Origin: Pseudomonas sp. MWU13-2100
GTDB lineage: Bacteria; Pseudomonadota; Gammaproteobacteria; Pseudomonadales; Pseudomonadaceae
DNA length: 50,081 nucleotides
Direction: 5' to 3'
Assembly (NCBI RefSeq): GCF_023242365.1
Contig: NZ_JALLIX010000047.1
Coordinates: forward strand, 1-50,081
In this document: piece after piece, positions 31,863 to 41,180 of the stretch
How the letters are laid out: each line of letters opens with the position of its first letter
Position numbering within the stretch: position 1 is the stretch's first letter
Notes under the pieces: generated by a model
What the model was told of the DNA's origin: nothing
Seen by the model: only the letters and a program-made list of their open reading frames with translations
The model's database searches: none
Position numbers and translations under genes: made by a program

Positions 31863-33320
31863 TTACAGCCCACCGATGTGGAAGGCTTTGACTTCCAGGT
31901 ACTCGTCGAGGCCGTACTTGCTGCCTTCACGGCCCAGGCCCGACTGCTTGATGCCGCCGAACGGGGCGACTTCCATGGAAATGATTCCGGTATTGAGACC
32001 GACCATGCCGAACTCCAGCGCCTCGCCGAAACGCCAGGAGCGCCGCAAGTCCTGGGTAAAATAGTAGGCGCCCAGACCGTAAGGTGTAGCATTGGCCAGC
32101 GCGAGCGCTTCGGCCTCAGAGGTAAAGCGCATCAGCGGCGCCACCGGACCGAAGGTTTCTTCGTTGGCCAACAGCATGCCGGCATGGGCTTCGCCGAGCA
32201 CGGTGGGTTGGACAAACTGACTGTCGCCCTCGGGTATCGCGCCACAGAGCAAACGCGCGCCCTGGCTCAAGGCATCGTCGATATGTCGGGCGACCTTGCT
32301 CACTGCGGCCGCATTGATCAGCGGGCCGATAGTGACATCGGCGTCCAGGCCGTTGCCGACCTTGAGCTTGCCCACCTCCTCCACCAGTCGCTGGGCAAAC
32401 CGCTCGTAAATGCCGTCCTGCACGAGGATGCGATTGGCGCAGACGCAGGTCTGGCCGGCGTTGCGAAACTTGCTGAGCATGATGCCGGCCACCGCCTGCT
32501 CCAGGTCGGCGTCGTCGAACACAATGAACGGCGCGTTACCGCCCAACTCCAGGCTCAGGCGCTTGATGTGTTCGGCGCTCTGGCGCATCAGCAGGCGGCC
32601 GACTGCCGTGGAGCCGGTGAAGGAAATCTTCCGGACTGTCGGGTTGGCGGTCAGCTCTTCACCGATACCCGCGGGCATCCCGGTCAGCACATTGAACACG
32701 CCGGGCGGAATCCCGACCCGCTCGGCCAACACCGCCAGGGCCAGGGCCGAGAGCGGTGTCAGGTCCGAGGGTTTGACGATGATCGGGCAGCCCGCGGCCA
32801 GCGCTGGAGCGCATTTGCGGGTGATCATCGCGTTGGGGAAGTTCCACGGGGTGATCGCGGCACAAACCCCCACCGGTTGCTTGAGGGTCAGCAGCCGGCG
32901 ATCGCCGCTGGGGGCCGGCATGGTTTCACCGTAAACCCGCCGGGCTTCCTCGGCGAACCATTTGACGAAACCGGCGCCGTAGCGAATTTCGCCCTTGGCC
33001 TCGTTCAAGGGTTTGCCCTGCTCGCAGGTCATGATCAGTGCCAGGTCGTCGAGGTTGTCGAGCATGGCCTGATACCAGTGTTCCAGTAGCGCCGCCCGCT
33101 CGGCCGCCGGGCGGGCGCGCCAGGCCGGCCAGGCCCGCTCGGCGGCTTCGATGGCGCGACGGGTTTCCGTGCCTTGCATCGCTGGCACGCGGGCGAGCAA
33201 GCGGCCGCTGGCCGGGTCGCTGACGTCCAGGGTCGCGGCGTTGTCAGCGCCGATCCACTGCCCATCGATGTAGGCGAGTTCTACCAAAAGGCTGGGGTCT
33301 TTCAAACGATTCTTGAGCAT
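31863..33320 (-). CDS. gabD: GabD-type succinate-semialdehyde dehydrogenase, 485 aa
   Basis: Full-length aldehyde dehydrogenase with Asn160 (TPWN), Glu258 (LELGGNAPF) and nucleophile Cys292 (GQTCVCANR). The GGNAPF and TCVCANR forms are those of succinate/glutarate-semialdehyde dehydrogenases. It oxidises the semialdehyde to succinate with NAD(P)+. In the long operon it would finish the breakdown of a C4 amine or amino acid. It could also serve GABA from gabT and, if the flavin pathway ends in succinate semialdehyde, that route too. The ATG at 33320 starts the domain; the longer upstream frame has no support. Confidence 0.92.
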   Translation of the reverse strand: MLKNRLKDPSLLVELAYIDGQWIGADNAATLDVSDPASGRLLARVPAMQGTETRRAIEAAERAWPAWRARPAAERAALLEHWYQAMLDNLDDLALIMTCEQGKPLNEAKGEIRYGAGFVKWFAEEARRVYGETMPAPSGDRRLLTLKQPVGVCAAITPWNFPNAMITRKCAPALAAGCPIIVKPSDLTPLSALALAVLAERVGIPPGVFNVLTGMPAGIGEELTANPTVRKISFTGSTAVGRLLMRQSAEHIKRLSLELGGNAPFIVFDDADLEQAVAGIMLSKFRNAGQTCVCANRILVQDGIYERFAQRLVEEVGKLKVGNGLDADVTIGPLINAAAVSKVARHIDDALSQGARLLCGAIPEGDSQFVQPTVLGEAHAGMLLANEETFGPVAPLMRFTSEAEALALANATPYGLGAYYFTQDLRRSWRFGEALEFGMVGLNTGIISMEVAPFGGIKQSGLGREGSKYGLDEYLEVKAFHIGGL

Positions 33321-33492
33321 GGTCGAGGTCCTGATCCGAGACAACTGCCAGTCTAGGGAGGAGCCACGGACGAGGATGCTGAAAGCGCCATAACAGCAGT
33401 GTCGGATGCTGAAAAACGGGATGGGACGGCAGGCTCTACTGGTGGGCATTGGCTATTTATCGTGGCGAACAGCAAACCTGTGGCGAGGGGCC

Positions 33493-34650
33493 TTACTGTT
33501 TCAGGGAGCCCAGCAGTCCCTGCAGAAACCGCTCCCCGGCCTCCATCTGGCTGATCTCGATAAACTCGTCCGGCTTGTGGGCCTGTTCGATCGAGCCCGG
33601 CCCGCAGACCACCACCGGGACATCCAGTCGTTGCTTGAACAACCCGCCTTCGGTGCCGAAAGAGACTTTGGCGGTGCCGGTGTCCGGTGCGGCAAAGTTC
33701 TTCAGAAAGCGCACCGCCTCGACGCTCGGGTGGGTGTCGAGACCCGGATAAACATTGAGGGTTTCGATTTCGATGTCCGCCACACTGGACAGGCGCCTGG
33801 CTTCGCGCACGATCACTTGCGCACGCTCGCGCATCTGCTCCAGGAACTGATCCAGATCGTCCGCCGGCAGGTTGCGCACTTCAAAGTCGAGGGTACAGAG
33901 GTTGGGCACGATGTTCAGTGCCCTGCCGCCGCCGATCTGCCCGACATGCACCGTGCTGTAAGGCACATCGTAGTCGGCATCCTGGGCACCCTGCTCTTGC
34001 AACTGCTGCTGGCTTTGACGCAGTGCAGAAATAAAATCACAGGCCAGGTGAATCGCATTGACCGAGCGCGGAGCCAGCGATGAGTGGGCCTCCAGGCCCC
34101 GGCAATAGGTGCGATAGGAGCCCTTGCCCTTGTGCCCGAGCACGAACTGCATCTGGGTCGGCTCGCCGATCAGGCACAGGAACGGCCGTACCGGGGCCAG
34201 GTGCAACACATCGAGCAAACGCCGCACACCGACGCAACCGGTCTCTTCGTCATGGGACAGCGCCAGTTGCAGCGGTCGGCTCAACGGGCCGTCCGCCGCC
34301 TCGAGCATGGCGTCGATGGCCAGGGCGATGAAGCCCTTCATGTCGCAGCTGCCACGGCCATAAATCTTGCCGTCCCGCACCGTCGCCTGAAACGCCGGGA
34401 GGGTCCAGGCCTGGCCCGCCGCCGGGACCACGTCGGTGTGCCCCGACAGCAGGATCCCCGGTAACTCCCGGGGGCCAGTGCTGGCGAACAGGTTGGCCTT
34501 TTTACCCGTTTCATCCTTGACGATCAGCGACTCGATGCCCTTGCTCAGCAACAGGTCGCGGACGTACTCGATCAAGGCCATGTTCGACTCCGAAGACACG
34601 GTGTCGAAGGCCAGCAGATGTTTGAGAATATCCAGTACACGGGGTTTCAT
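33493..34650 (-). CDS. argE: ArgE-like M20 deacetylase, 385 aa
   Basis: A dinuclear-zinc M20 peptidase-family amidohydrolase with GHTDVVP (His71, Asp73), GRGSCDMKG (Asp103), HDEETG (Glu135/136) and a late His. It is closest in style to acetylornithine deacetylase. Its place between FAD dehydrogenase subunits and gabD, and not in arginine synthesis, argues for removal of an acyl or carboxyalkyl group from a catabolic substrate. Its start overlaps the stop of the preceding gene by four bases. The gap of 172 bp to gabD is the widest internal one of the operon. Confidence 0.88.
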   Translation of the reverse strand: MKPRVLDILKHLLAFDTVSSESNMALIEYVRDLLLSKGIESLIVKDETGKKANLFASTGPRELPGILLSGHTDVVPAAGQAWTLPAFQATVRDGKIYGRGSCDMKGFIALAIDAMLEAADGPLSRPLQLALSHDEETGCVGVRRLLDVLHLAPVRPFLCLIGEPTQMQFVLGHKGKGSYRTYCRGLEAHSSLAPRSVNAIHLACDFISALRQSQQQLQEQGAQDADYDVPYSTVHVGQIGGGRALNIVPNLCTLDFEVRNLPADDLDQFLEQMRERAQVIVREARRLSSVADIEIETLNVYPGLDTHPSVEAVRFLKNFAAPDTGTAKVSFGTEGGLFKQRLDVPVVVCGPGSIEQAHKPDEFIEISQMEAGERFLQGLLGSLKQ

Positions 34651-35801
34651 GAGGCCTTGCTCCGTTGCTCGGCTGAAAGGGCGAATCGGCGGATGGAGAA
34701 CGGTTCGATCGAAGTGCTGGTGCTGCCGCTGCTGATCAGTTCGGCCATCACATCGCCGACGCCCGGGCCGAGCTGGAAACCATGCCCACAGAAGCCGAAG
34801 GCATAGAACAAGCCGTCGACGGTACCGCTCGGGCCCATCACCGGCAGGGAGTCAGGCAGGTAACCTTCGATGCCGCTCCAGACCCGGATGATGTTCAGGT
34901 TGCCGACTCCCGGCAGCAGGCGACGCATCTGCCCGAGCTGGTTGAGGATGCTGCGCGGCTCGACCTGGGCCCGCCGGGTCAGCATGTCCGGTTTGCTGCG
35001 GTAGCCGCCACCGATGACGATGTTGCCACGAGGGATCTGGCGGAAATAAATCACTTCCTCGGGAATCTTGGTGTACACGCCAATCACCGTCGGCAAGGCG
35101 TAAGGCACCGGTTCGGTGACCGCCATCTGTGGGCCGTGGGTGTCCAGCGGGACCGGCTCGCCGAATTGCGCCGAGAGTTTCTGCCCCCAGGCACCGGCGG
35201 TAATCAGCAGACGTTCGGCGCTGAACTGGCGACCATCGGTGGTGGTGATGCTGAACTCACCGCCGACCTTCTGTACCTCGGCCACTTCTGTCTGCTCCTC
35301 GATCCGCGCGCCGATACGCCGCGCCGCCCGGGCAAACGCCGGGGCCGCCAGGCGTGGGTTGGCGTGACCGTCGTGGGGTGCATAGGAGCCGCCCTTCACA
35401 TCCGGCCCCAGGAACGGAAAACGCTGGTGCAGGTCCGTGCCGCGATAAATCTTCAGGTCCAGTTGCGCAGCCTCGGGGGCCGCGGCATAGGCTTCGAGCT
35501 CGGCGATTTCGTCTTCGCGGTAGCACACCCGCATGTGCCCACTGGCAATGAACTCGAGGTCGTCATCAATCAGCTCCGGCAAGCGCTTCCACAACGCCCA
35601 GGAACGGTTGGCCAACTCCAGCTGCCCAAGGAAACGCCCCTGCCGCCGGACGTTGCCGAAGTTCACGCCGCTGGCGTACTGACCGATCTGGTCGCGCTCC
35701 AGCAGGATCACCGTCTGCCCGCGCCGGCGCAGGAAAAATGCCGCCGCCGAACCCATCAGGCCACCGCCGACAATCACCACATCAGCTTTCTGTAGCGTCA
35801 T
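34647..35801 (-). CDS. FAD-dependent oxidoreductase, HcnC/OoxB-like (DAO family), 384 aa
   Basis: A glycine-oxidase-type flavoprotein with dinucleotide motif VVIVGGGLMGSAAAFFL near residue 10, SGVNFGNVRRQG, and a C-terminal GFCGHGFQLGPGVGDVMAEL. It is the catalytic subunit equivalent to HcnC or opine oxidase subunit B and oxidises an amino group to an imine. ATG 35801 overlaps the upstream gene's end by four bases. It acts with the two subunits encoded just before it. The long open frame beyond 35801 is out-of-frame reading of the HcnB-like gene. Confidence 0.9.
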   Translation of the reverse strand: MTLQKADVVIVGGGLMGSAAAFFLRRRGQTVILLERDQIGQYASGVNFGNVRRQGRFLGQLELANRSWALWKRLPELIDDDLEFIASGHMRVCYREDEIAELEAYAAAPEAAQLDLKIYRGTDLHQRFPFLGPDVKGGSYAPHDGHANPRLAAPAFARAARRIGARIEEQTEVAEVQKVGGEFSITTTDGRQFSAERLLITAGAWGQKLSAQFGEPVPLDTHGPQMAVTEPVPYALPTVIGVYTKIPEEVIYFRQIPRGNIVIGGGYRSKPDMLTRRAQVEPRSILNQLGQMRRLLPGVGNLNIIRVWSGIEGYLPDSLPVMGPSGTVDGLFYAFGFCGHGFQLGPGVGDVMAELISSGSTSTSIEPFSIRRFALSAEQRSKAS

Positions 35802-37174
35802 GGCGACACCTCCTCGGTGAGCATCGACAGCGGTTTGACCGGCGCCTGGCCGCGCTGGCGGCCGACCTGTTGCACGGTGACACCCGCCGCGGCGGCAATC
35901 ACCTCGGCCCCGGCCTGGGAGCAATAGCGCCCCTGGCAACGGCCCATGCCGACTCGGCTGAAGGCCTTGGCCCGATTGACTTCACAGGCGCCTTTTTCGC
36001 TGACCGTGCGCCGCAACTCGCCGGCGCTGATCATCTCGCAGCGGCAGACAATGGCAGTATCCGGCAAGGCTTTGGCTTGCGCCGAAGGCCAGGGAAACGC
36101 CTGAGCCAGGCCCAGGCGGAACTGCTCCATCACCGCCAGCGCCTGGCGCTGTTCATCACGCAACCCGGCATCCACCGGTTTGTGCAGATCCTCCAGCAAC
36201 GCCATGGCCACCAGGCGTCCGGCGCATTCGGCGGCATCCGCGCCACGAATTCTCGAACCATCACCGGCGGCATACACGCCGCTCACCGAGGTCCGGCCGT
36301 CGTCATCGGTGGCCAGCAACCATTGGCTGGAGGCCTCATCGAAGCGCAGTCGACAACCGGCCAGGTCCGCCAATTGGGTTTCCGGACGCAGGTGATAACC
36401 CAAAGCGACGGCATCGCATGCCACGTCCAGGGTCGCCCCTGCCGCCGTCCGCACCTGCACGCCACTGACCCCGCTGGCTGCGTCACCCAGAACTTGCAGG
36501 GGGTGGATGCCCAGGTGCAGCGGAATCTTCGCCCGGTACAACTGCGCCAGGAGTTTCATTCCGGTGAACAACAGCCCGGGACGCGCCAGCAGTTTTGGCA
36601 AGGCCCCGATGCGTTTGCCCAGCGGCGAAGTATCGAGCACCGCCGCGACCTTGGCACCGGCCTTGAGGTACTGGCTGGCGACCAGATACAGCAACGGTCC
36701 ACTGCCCATGAACACCACGCTGTGGCCGATGGACACCGCCTGGGACTTGAGCGCGATCTGCGCGCCACCGAGGCTGTAGGTACCCGCCAACTGCCAGCCT
36801 TCGATCGGCATCAAGCGGTCGGTGGCACCGGTGCACAGGATCAGCGCGTCGTAATCCACGGTCGAATGTTGGCCCTGGCTGACGCAGCACAGTTGCCCCG
36901 GTATCAGGTTCCATACCAGGGTGTCCGGGCGGTAATCAATCGACCCGCGCAAGCGGTCGAAACTCAGGTGCAAGTCCCGGGCCTTGGCGGCTTCGCTGCC
37001 ATACAGCGTGGCGTAATCGCGGGTAAAACCTTGCGGCTGACGACGGTAGATCTGCCCGCCATCGCGACGACTCTCATCGATCAGGATCGGCTTGAAACCA
37101 GCGGCCAGCAGGGTTTCGGCGCAGCGAATACCCGCCGGCCCGGCGCCGACAATGACTATCCGTGCAATGGCCAT
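35798..37174 (-). CDS. FAD/NAD(P)-binding oxidoreductase, HcnB/OoxA-like, with BFD [2Fe-2S] domain, 458 aa
   Basis: An N-terminal Rossmann GAGPAG motif (10-15) and a second dinucleotide site (GSGPLLYLVA) show a pyridine nucleotide-disulfide-like fold. Near the C-terminus a BFD-like iron-sulfur motif is complete: CRC (377, 379) and C413/C418 in GRCQGRYC. It passes electrons between the amine-oxidising subunit and an acceptor, as in hydrogen cyanide synthase HcnB, opine oxidase A and hydroxyproline dehydrogenase. It overlaps the small ferredoxin-like gene by 19 bp. Confidence 0.9.
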   Translation of the reverse strand: MAIARIVIVGAGPAGIRCAETLLAAGFKPILIDESRRDGGQIYRRQPQGFTRDYATLYGSEAAKARDLHLSFDRLRGSIDYRPDTLVWNLIPGQLCCVSQGQHSTVDYDALILCTGATDRLMPIEGWQLAGTYSLGGAQIALKSQAVSIGHSVVFMGSGPLLYLVASQYLKAGAKVAAVLDTSPLGKRIGALPKLLARPGLLFTGMKLLAQLYRAKIPLHLGIHPLQVLGDAASGVSGVQVRTAAGATLDVACDAVALGYHLRPETQLADLAGCRLRFDEASSQWLLATDDDGRTSVSGVYAAGDGSRIRGADAAECAGRLVAMALLEDLHKPVDAGLRDEQRQALAVMEQFRLGLAQAFPWPSAQAKALPDTAIVCRCEMISAGELRRTVSEKGACEVNRAKAFSRVGMGRCQGRYCSQAGAEVIAAAAGVTVQQVGRQRGQAPVKPLSMLTEEVSP

Positions 37175-37464
37175 ATCGCCTCCGGTTGTGTGGTGACAAT
37201 CTCCAGCCCTTCACGGACTTCGTTGGAACAGGCGCGCAGGCGTTCACCACTGCGGGTCCAGACCCAGCAATCCTGACAAGCCCCCATCAGGCAGAAACCG
37301 GCACGGCGGCCCGTATCGAACTCCGACTGACGCAACGCAGTACCCCGGGTCAGCAACGCGACCATCAGCGTATCGCCCTGCAAGGCCTCGATCGGTACCC
37401 CGTCCACCTGCAGTTTGACAGTCGGCCGGCCCTGCTCGGCCAGTCTTACAAAACGCCCCTTCAT
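37156..37464 (-). CDS. (2Fe-2S)-binding small subunit, HcnA-like, 102 aa
   Basis: A single plant-type [2Fe-2S] domain with ligands Cys58, Cys63, Cys66 and Cys79 (GFCLMGACQDC...RAC). It is the electron-transfer subunit of the three-part dehydrogenase with the two FAD proteins. It starts inside the end of the ATPase gene (4-bp overlap) and ends inside the next, so the genes are translationally coupled. The context of importer, deacylase and semialdehyde dehydrogenase favours an opine or D-amino acid oxidase over cyanide synthesis. Confidence 0.9.
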   Translation of the reverse strand: MKGRFVRLAEQGRPTVKLQVDGVPIEALQGDTLMVALLTRGTALRQSEFDTGRRAGFCLMGACQDCWVWTRSGERLRACSNEVREGLEIVTTQPEAIWPLHG

Positions 37465-39302
37465 GCATAGGCTCCCTGGATCATGATATTCAAGTCCTGC
37501 TGCGTCTTGAGCAGCTCGGCGCTGTCGTGATGGCAGAGGATTTCACTGCCGCCCTCGATGATCCGGCGGTTCGGCGCGGTCTGATTGCACAGGCCGTCCA
37601 GCCGTACCGGGCAGCGATTGAGGAAGGTGCACAGCTCCGGCACATTGGCCTTCGCGCCGATGGGCGGCAGTTCACCGCAGGTGGTGCCGCAGTTTTCAAG
37701 CCATCCCTGGCGCAGTTCCGGCACCGAATGGATCAACAGGTCGGTGTAGGGATGGAACGGGGCCTGGGCAAATGACTGCCGGGTGCCGGCCTGGACCTTG
37801 TGGCCGCTGTACATCACCACGATGTCGTCGCACAGCGCCCGTACGGTGGAAATATCGTGACTGATGAACAGGTACGAAACCCCCAGTTCCTGACGCAGGT
37901 CGCGCAGCAGTTCGAGAATCGCCGCGCCGACCACGGTGTCGAGTGCCGAGGTCACCTCGTCGCACAGGATCAGGTCCGGCTTCGCCGCCAGCGCCCGCGC
38001 CAGGTTGACCCGTTGCTTTTGCCCTCCGGAGAGTTCATTGGGACGCCGTTCGGCCATGGCTCGCGGCAGCCGCACCAGGTCCAGCAGTTCACCGATACGC
38101 TCGCGCAATGCGGCGCCCTTGAGGCCGAAATACATCTTCAGCGGGCGGCTCAGAATGGTACCGACGCTGTGCATGGGGTTGAGTGCGGTGTCGGCGTTCT
38201 GGAAGACCATCTGAATGCGTCGGAACTGCTCAGGGGTGCGTTCGCAGAGACTGCCGCCCAGTGGCTGGCCGGCGAATGTCAGCGCCCCCAATGCCGGGGT
38301 CAGCAGCCCGGCCACCACCCGTGCCAGGGTCGACTTGCCGGAACCCGATTCGCCAATCACACCGATGGCCTGTCCCCGGCGCACCGTCAGGTCGATGTCC
38401 TCCAGCACGCGGATCGACGGCATGCCTTGCGGGTTTTTGTTACCGTAGCCGGCGGTCAGACCCTTGATCGTCAGCAACGGTTCGTCTTCGGCCAGGCCGC
38501 TGGGCGGACGGATCGTCGTATCGGGCCGCGCCGCCGCCAGCAGGCTACGGGTGTACTCATGGGCCGGGCCCTTGAGCAGCGGCGCGGTGGCACTCTGTTC
38601 GAAGACCTGGCCGCCGTTGAGCACCACGATCTGGTCGGCCATCTGCGCGACGACGGCGAGGTCGTGGGAGACATAGACCGCCGTTGCCCCACGCTCATGG
38701 ACCACTCGTTTGAAGGCACGCAGCACGTCGATCTGGGTGGTCACGTCGAGGGCGGTGGTCGGTTCGTCGAGCACCACCAGCAACGGATCGCTGATCAACG
38801 CCATCGCCGCCATCACCCGTTGCAATTGCCCACCTGACACCTGGTGCGGGTAACGCTGGCCGATGTGATCAGGGTCCGGCAAGGCCAGGTCGCGGAACAA
38901 CTCGATGGCCTTGGCTTCGAGCACGGCCCGGCTGCCCAGGCCATGAATCAAGGCGCCCTCCACCACCTGGTCGATCAGCTTCTTCGCCGGATTGAACGCC
39001 GCCGCCGCGCTCTGGGCGATATACGACACCCGGTTGCCACGCAGACCTTGCAGTTCGCGTTCGCTCAACGCCAGCATGTCGTGCTCGCCGACCTGCACCA
39101 CCCCGCCCGACAACCGGCAGCCGCGCCGGGCATACCCGAGCAGCGCCAGGGCGATGGTGGTCTTGCCGGAACCGGACTCGCCGATCAATGCCAGCACTTC
39201 GCCTTTTTCCAGGGAAAAGCTCACACCCTTGACGATTTCCACCTCGCCGCGCTCGCCACAGGCGACTACGCGCAAGTCTTCGACCCGAATCAATTCACTC
39301 AT
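37461..39302 (-). CDS. Fused double ABC ATPase (DppD-DppF type), 613 aa
   Basis: Two complete nucleotide-binding domains in one chain: Walker A GESGSGKTT (about 41-49) and GESGSGKST (about 320-328), signatures VSGGQLQR and LSGGQKQR, two Walker B DEPTTALD/DEVTSALD, and the C-terminal oligopeptide-type cysteine region (CGTTCGELPP...CTFLNRCPVR...LCNQ). It powers a dipeptide/opine/nickel-type importer with the permeases upstream. The second Walker B reads CDEV where CDEP is usual, likely harmless. It starts one base after the permease stop. Confidence 0.93.
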   Translation of the reverse strand: MSELIRVEDLRVVACGERGEVEIVKGVSFSLEKGEVLALIGESGSGKTTIALALLGYARRGCRLSGGVVQVGEHDMLALSERELQGLRGNRVSYIAQSAAAAFNPAKKLIDQVVEGALIHGLGSRAVLEAKAIELFRDLALPDPDHIGQRYPHQVSGGQLQRVMAAMALISDPLLVVLDEPTTALDVTTQIDVLRAFKRVVHERGATAVYVSHDLAVVAQMADQIVVLNGGQVFEQSATAPLLKGPAHEYTRSLLAAARPDTTIRPPSGLAEDEPLLTIKGLTAGYGNKNPQGMPSIRVLEDIDLTVRRGQAIGVIGESGSGKSTLARVVAGLLTPALGALTFAGQPLGGSLCERTPEQFRRIQMVFQNADTALNPMHSVGTILSRPLKMYFGLKGAALRERIGELLDLVRLPRAMAERRPNELSGGQKQRVNLARALAAKPDLILCDEVTSALDTVVGAAILELLRDLRQELGVSYLFISHDISTVRALCDDIVVMYSGHKVQAGTRQSFAQAPFHPYTDLLIHSVPELRQGWLENCGTTCGELPPIGAKANVPELCTFLNRCPVRLDGLCNQTAPNRRIIEGGSEILCHHDSAELLKTQQDLNIMIQGAYA

Positions 39303-39303
39303 T

Positions 39304-40179
39304 TCAATGACCTCCCGTACGGCGACTACGTCGGGACGACAGTCTGTCGATAAACAGATTCACACCAATGGTCAGGGTGCCGATGGCCAGCGCCGGAATC
39401 ACGATGGCCGGCGCGCCCTGGTTGAGGCCGCCGATGTTTTCCCGTACCAGGGAACCGAGGTCGGCATCCGGTGGCTGCACCCCCAGACCGAGGAAACTCA
39501 TGCCGCTGAGCAGCAACACGATAAAGCCGAATCGCAGGCCCAGGTCGGTCAGCACCGGGTTGAGCATGTTCGGCAGGATTTCCACACAAGCGATGTACAA
39601 CCGACGCTCGCCACGGGTACGGGCTACCTGCACGTACTCCAGCGCCTCGATATTCACCGCCATGCTGCGGGCGATGCGGAAGGCGCCGGGGCAGAAACTC
39701 AGGACTGCCGTACAGATCAGCAACGTGACCGAGGAGCCGAACGCTGAAACCATGATCAGCGCCAGCATCTTGCTCGGAATCGAGATAAAGGCGTCCATCA
39801 AGCGACTGATCACTTCGTCCAGCCACTTGGGCGACACCACCGACAGCAACGCACAACCGGTGCCCAGGCCACTGGCCAACACTGCGGCAATCAACGCCAG
39901 GCCAACGGTGAAACGCGCGCCGACCAGAACACGGCTGAGCATGTCGCGCCCCAGGTAGTCGGTGCCAAACGGGTAAACGGCGCTGATGTTGTCAAAGACA
40001 TTGTCGGAGACCACTTCGCCCACCGGGTGTGGTGCCAGCCAAGGGCCGAAAATCGCCACCAGCAACCAGATAACGCACATCACGGCCCCGATCAGACCCA
40101 GCCAGGCAGGTCCATGGGACACCTTGCCAACCGACAGGTCAGGGGTCGTCGGCGTCGATTTCACAATGAGGTTGTTCAT
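39304..40179 (-). CDS. ABC transporter permease DppC type, 291 aa
   Basis: An inner-membrane permease with about six helices and the conserved loop (ALEYVQVARTRGERRLYIACVEILPNMLNPVL) that contacts the ATPase. YPFGTDYLGRDMLSR is diagnostic for DppC/OppC. The ATG at 40179 overlaps the upstream permease stop by four bases. It belongs to the long reverse operon. Confidence 0.93.
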   Translation of the reverse strand: MNNLIVKSTPTTPDLSVGKVSHGPAWLGLIGAVMCVIWLLVAIFGPWLAPHPVGEVVSDNVFDNISAVYPFGTDYLGRDMLSRVLVGARFTVGLALIAAVLASGLGTGCALLSVVSPKWLDEVISRLMDAFISIPSKMLALIMVSAFGSSVTLLICTAVLSFCPGAFRIARSMAVNIEALEYVQVARTRGERRLYIACVEILPNMLNPVLTDLGLRFGFIVLLLSGMSFLGLGVQPPDADLGSLVRENIGGLNQGAPAIVIPALAIGTLTIGVNLFIDRLSSRRSRRTGGH

Positions 40180-41132
40180 TGGTTTCTCAGCCTCGGATTG
40201 GACAGAATCGCGCACAGGTCGGCAATCAGCACCAACCCCAGGTACGCCGTACAAAACAGCATGGTGCAGGCCTGGACCAGCGCCATGTCACGGTTGGTCA
40301 CGGCATCGACCATCAGGCTGGCGATGCCGGGGTAGTTGAAAATCGTCTCGACAATCACCACTCCGCCCAGCAGATAGGACAGGCTCAGGGCGATGGCATT
40401 GGCGATCGGACCGATGGCATTGGGCAAGGCATGGCGCAATACGATGCGCATTGGACTCACGCCTTTGAGCCGAGCCATTTCCACATATGGGCTGTCGAGT
40501 TGATCGATCACCGCGGCCCGGGTCATGCGCGCCATTTGCGCGACGATCACACAGCACAGCGTCATCACCGGCAAGGCGTAAGTGCGCAGGAATTGCAGGG
40601 GTGAGGTGATGTCACTGGCATAGGACAGCGCCGACAACCAGCCCAGGTTCACCGCAAAAATCAGCACCGCCAGGGTCGCCACCAGAAACTCCGGCACCGC
40701 GACCATCGCCAGGGTGACAAAGCTCAGGAAACTGTCGATGCGCCCACCGCGGCCCATGGCCGAACCGATGCCCAGCACCAGGGCCACCGGCACGGACACC
40801 AGCGCCGTGGCGGCCGCCAGCATCAAGGTGTTGGGCACCCGACCGGCCATCAATTCGCTGACTGGCATGGCATTGGAAACCGACAATCCCATATCGCCGC
40901 TGAGCAGGCTCATCAACCAATGCAGGTAACGCAACACACCCGGCTGATCCAGCCCCAGTTTCAGGCGCAAGGCCGCCACCTGCTCCGGCGTGGCAAACTG
41001 TCCCAAAGCCTGTTGCGCCGCATCTCCCGGCAGCACCGCCGTGATGGCGAACACCACCATGGAGACGATCAACAAGGTTACGATCGCGGCGCCCAGGCGC
41101 CGGCCGATCAGCCACAGTGTGTTGCTATTCAT
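40176..41132 (-). CDS. ABC transporter permease DppB type, 318 aa
   Basis: The first permease of the importer, with an N-terminal helix, FAITAVLPGDAAQ, GLDQPGVLRYLHWL and the cytoplasmic loop (DSPYVEMARLKGVSPMRIVLRHALPNAIGP). ATG 41132 is chosen because the six codons of the longer frame are simply the ribosome binding site GGAGGAGAGG. It pairs with the DppC-type subunit that overlaps it. Confidence 0.93.
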   Translation of the reverse strand: MNSNTLWLIGRRLGAAIVTLLIVSMVVFAITAVLPGDAAQQALGQFATPEQVAALRLKLGLDQPGVLRYLHWLMSLLSGDMGLSVSNAMPVSELMAGRVPNTLMLAAATALVSVPVALVLGIGSAMGRGGRIDSFLSFVTLAMVAVPEFLVATLAVLIFAVNLGWLSALSYASDITSPLQFLRTYALPVMTLCCVIVAQMARMTRAAVIDQLDSPYVEMARLKGVSPMRIVLRHALPNAIGPIANAIALSLSYLLGGVVIVETIFNYPGIASLMVDAVTNRDMALVQACTMLFCTAYLGLVLIADLCAILSNPRLRNQ

Positions 41133-41180
41133 CGCCCTCTCCTCCTGCAATGCAGCGCTGGCAAACCCCGCGGCAGCCCA

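Noticed and set aside
35738..37276. Long forward open frame (512 codons) opposite the HcnB-like gene
   Set aside because: It is a high-GC shadow: its protein is rich in Arg, Gln and His with no domain, and the reverse strand carries complete FAD and iron-sulfur motifs.
34647..37464. Hydrogen cyanide synthase hcnABC
   Set aside because: Subunit types match, but the genes sit inside an importer and amino-compound catabolic operon; opine-oxidase-like is the safer reading.
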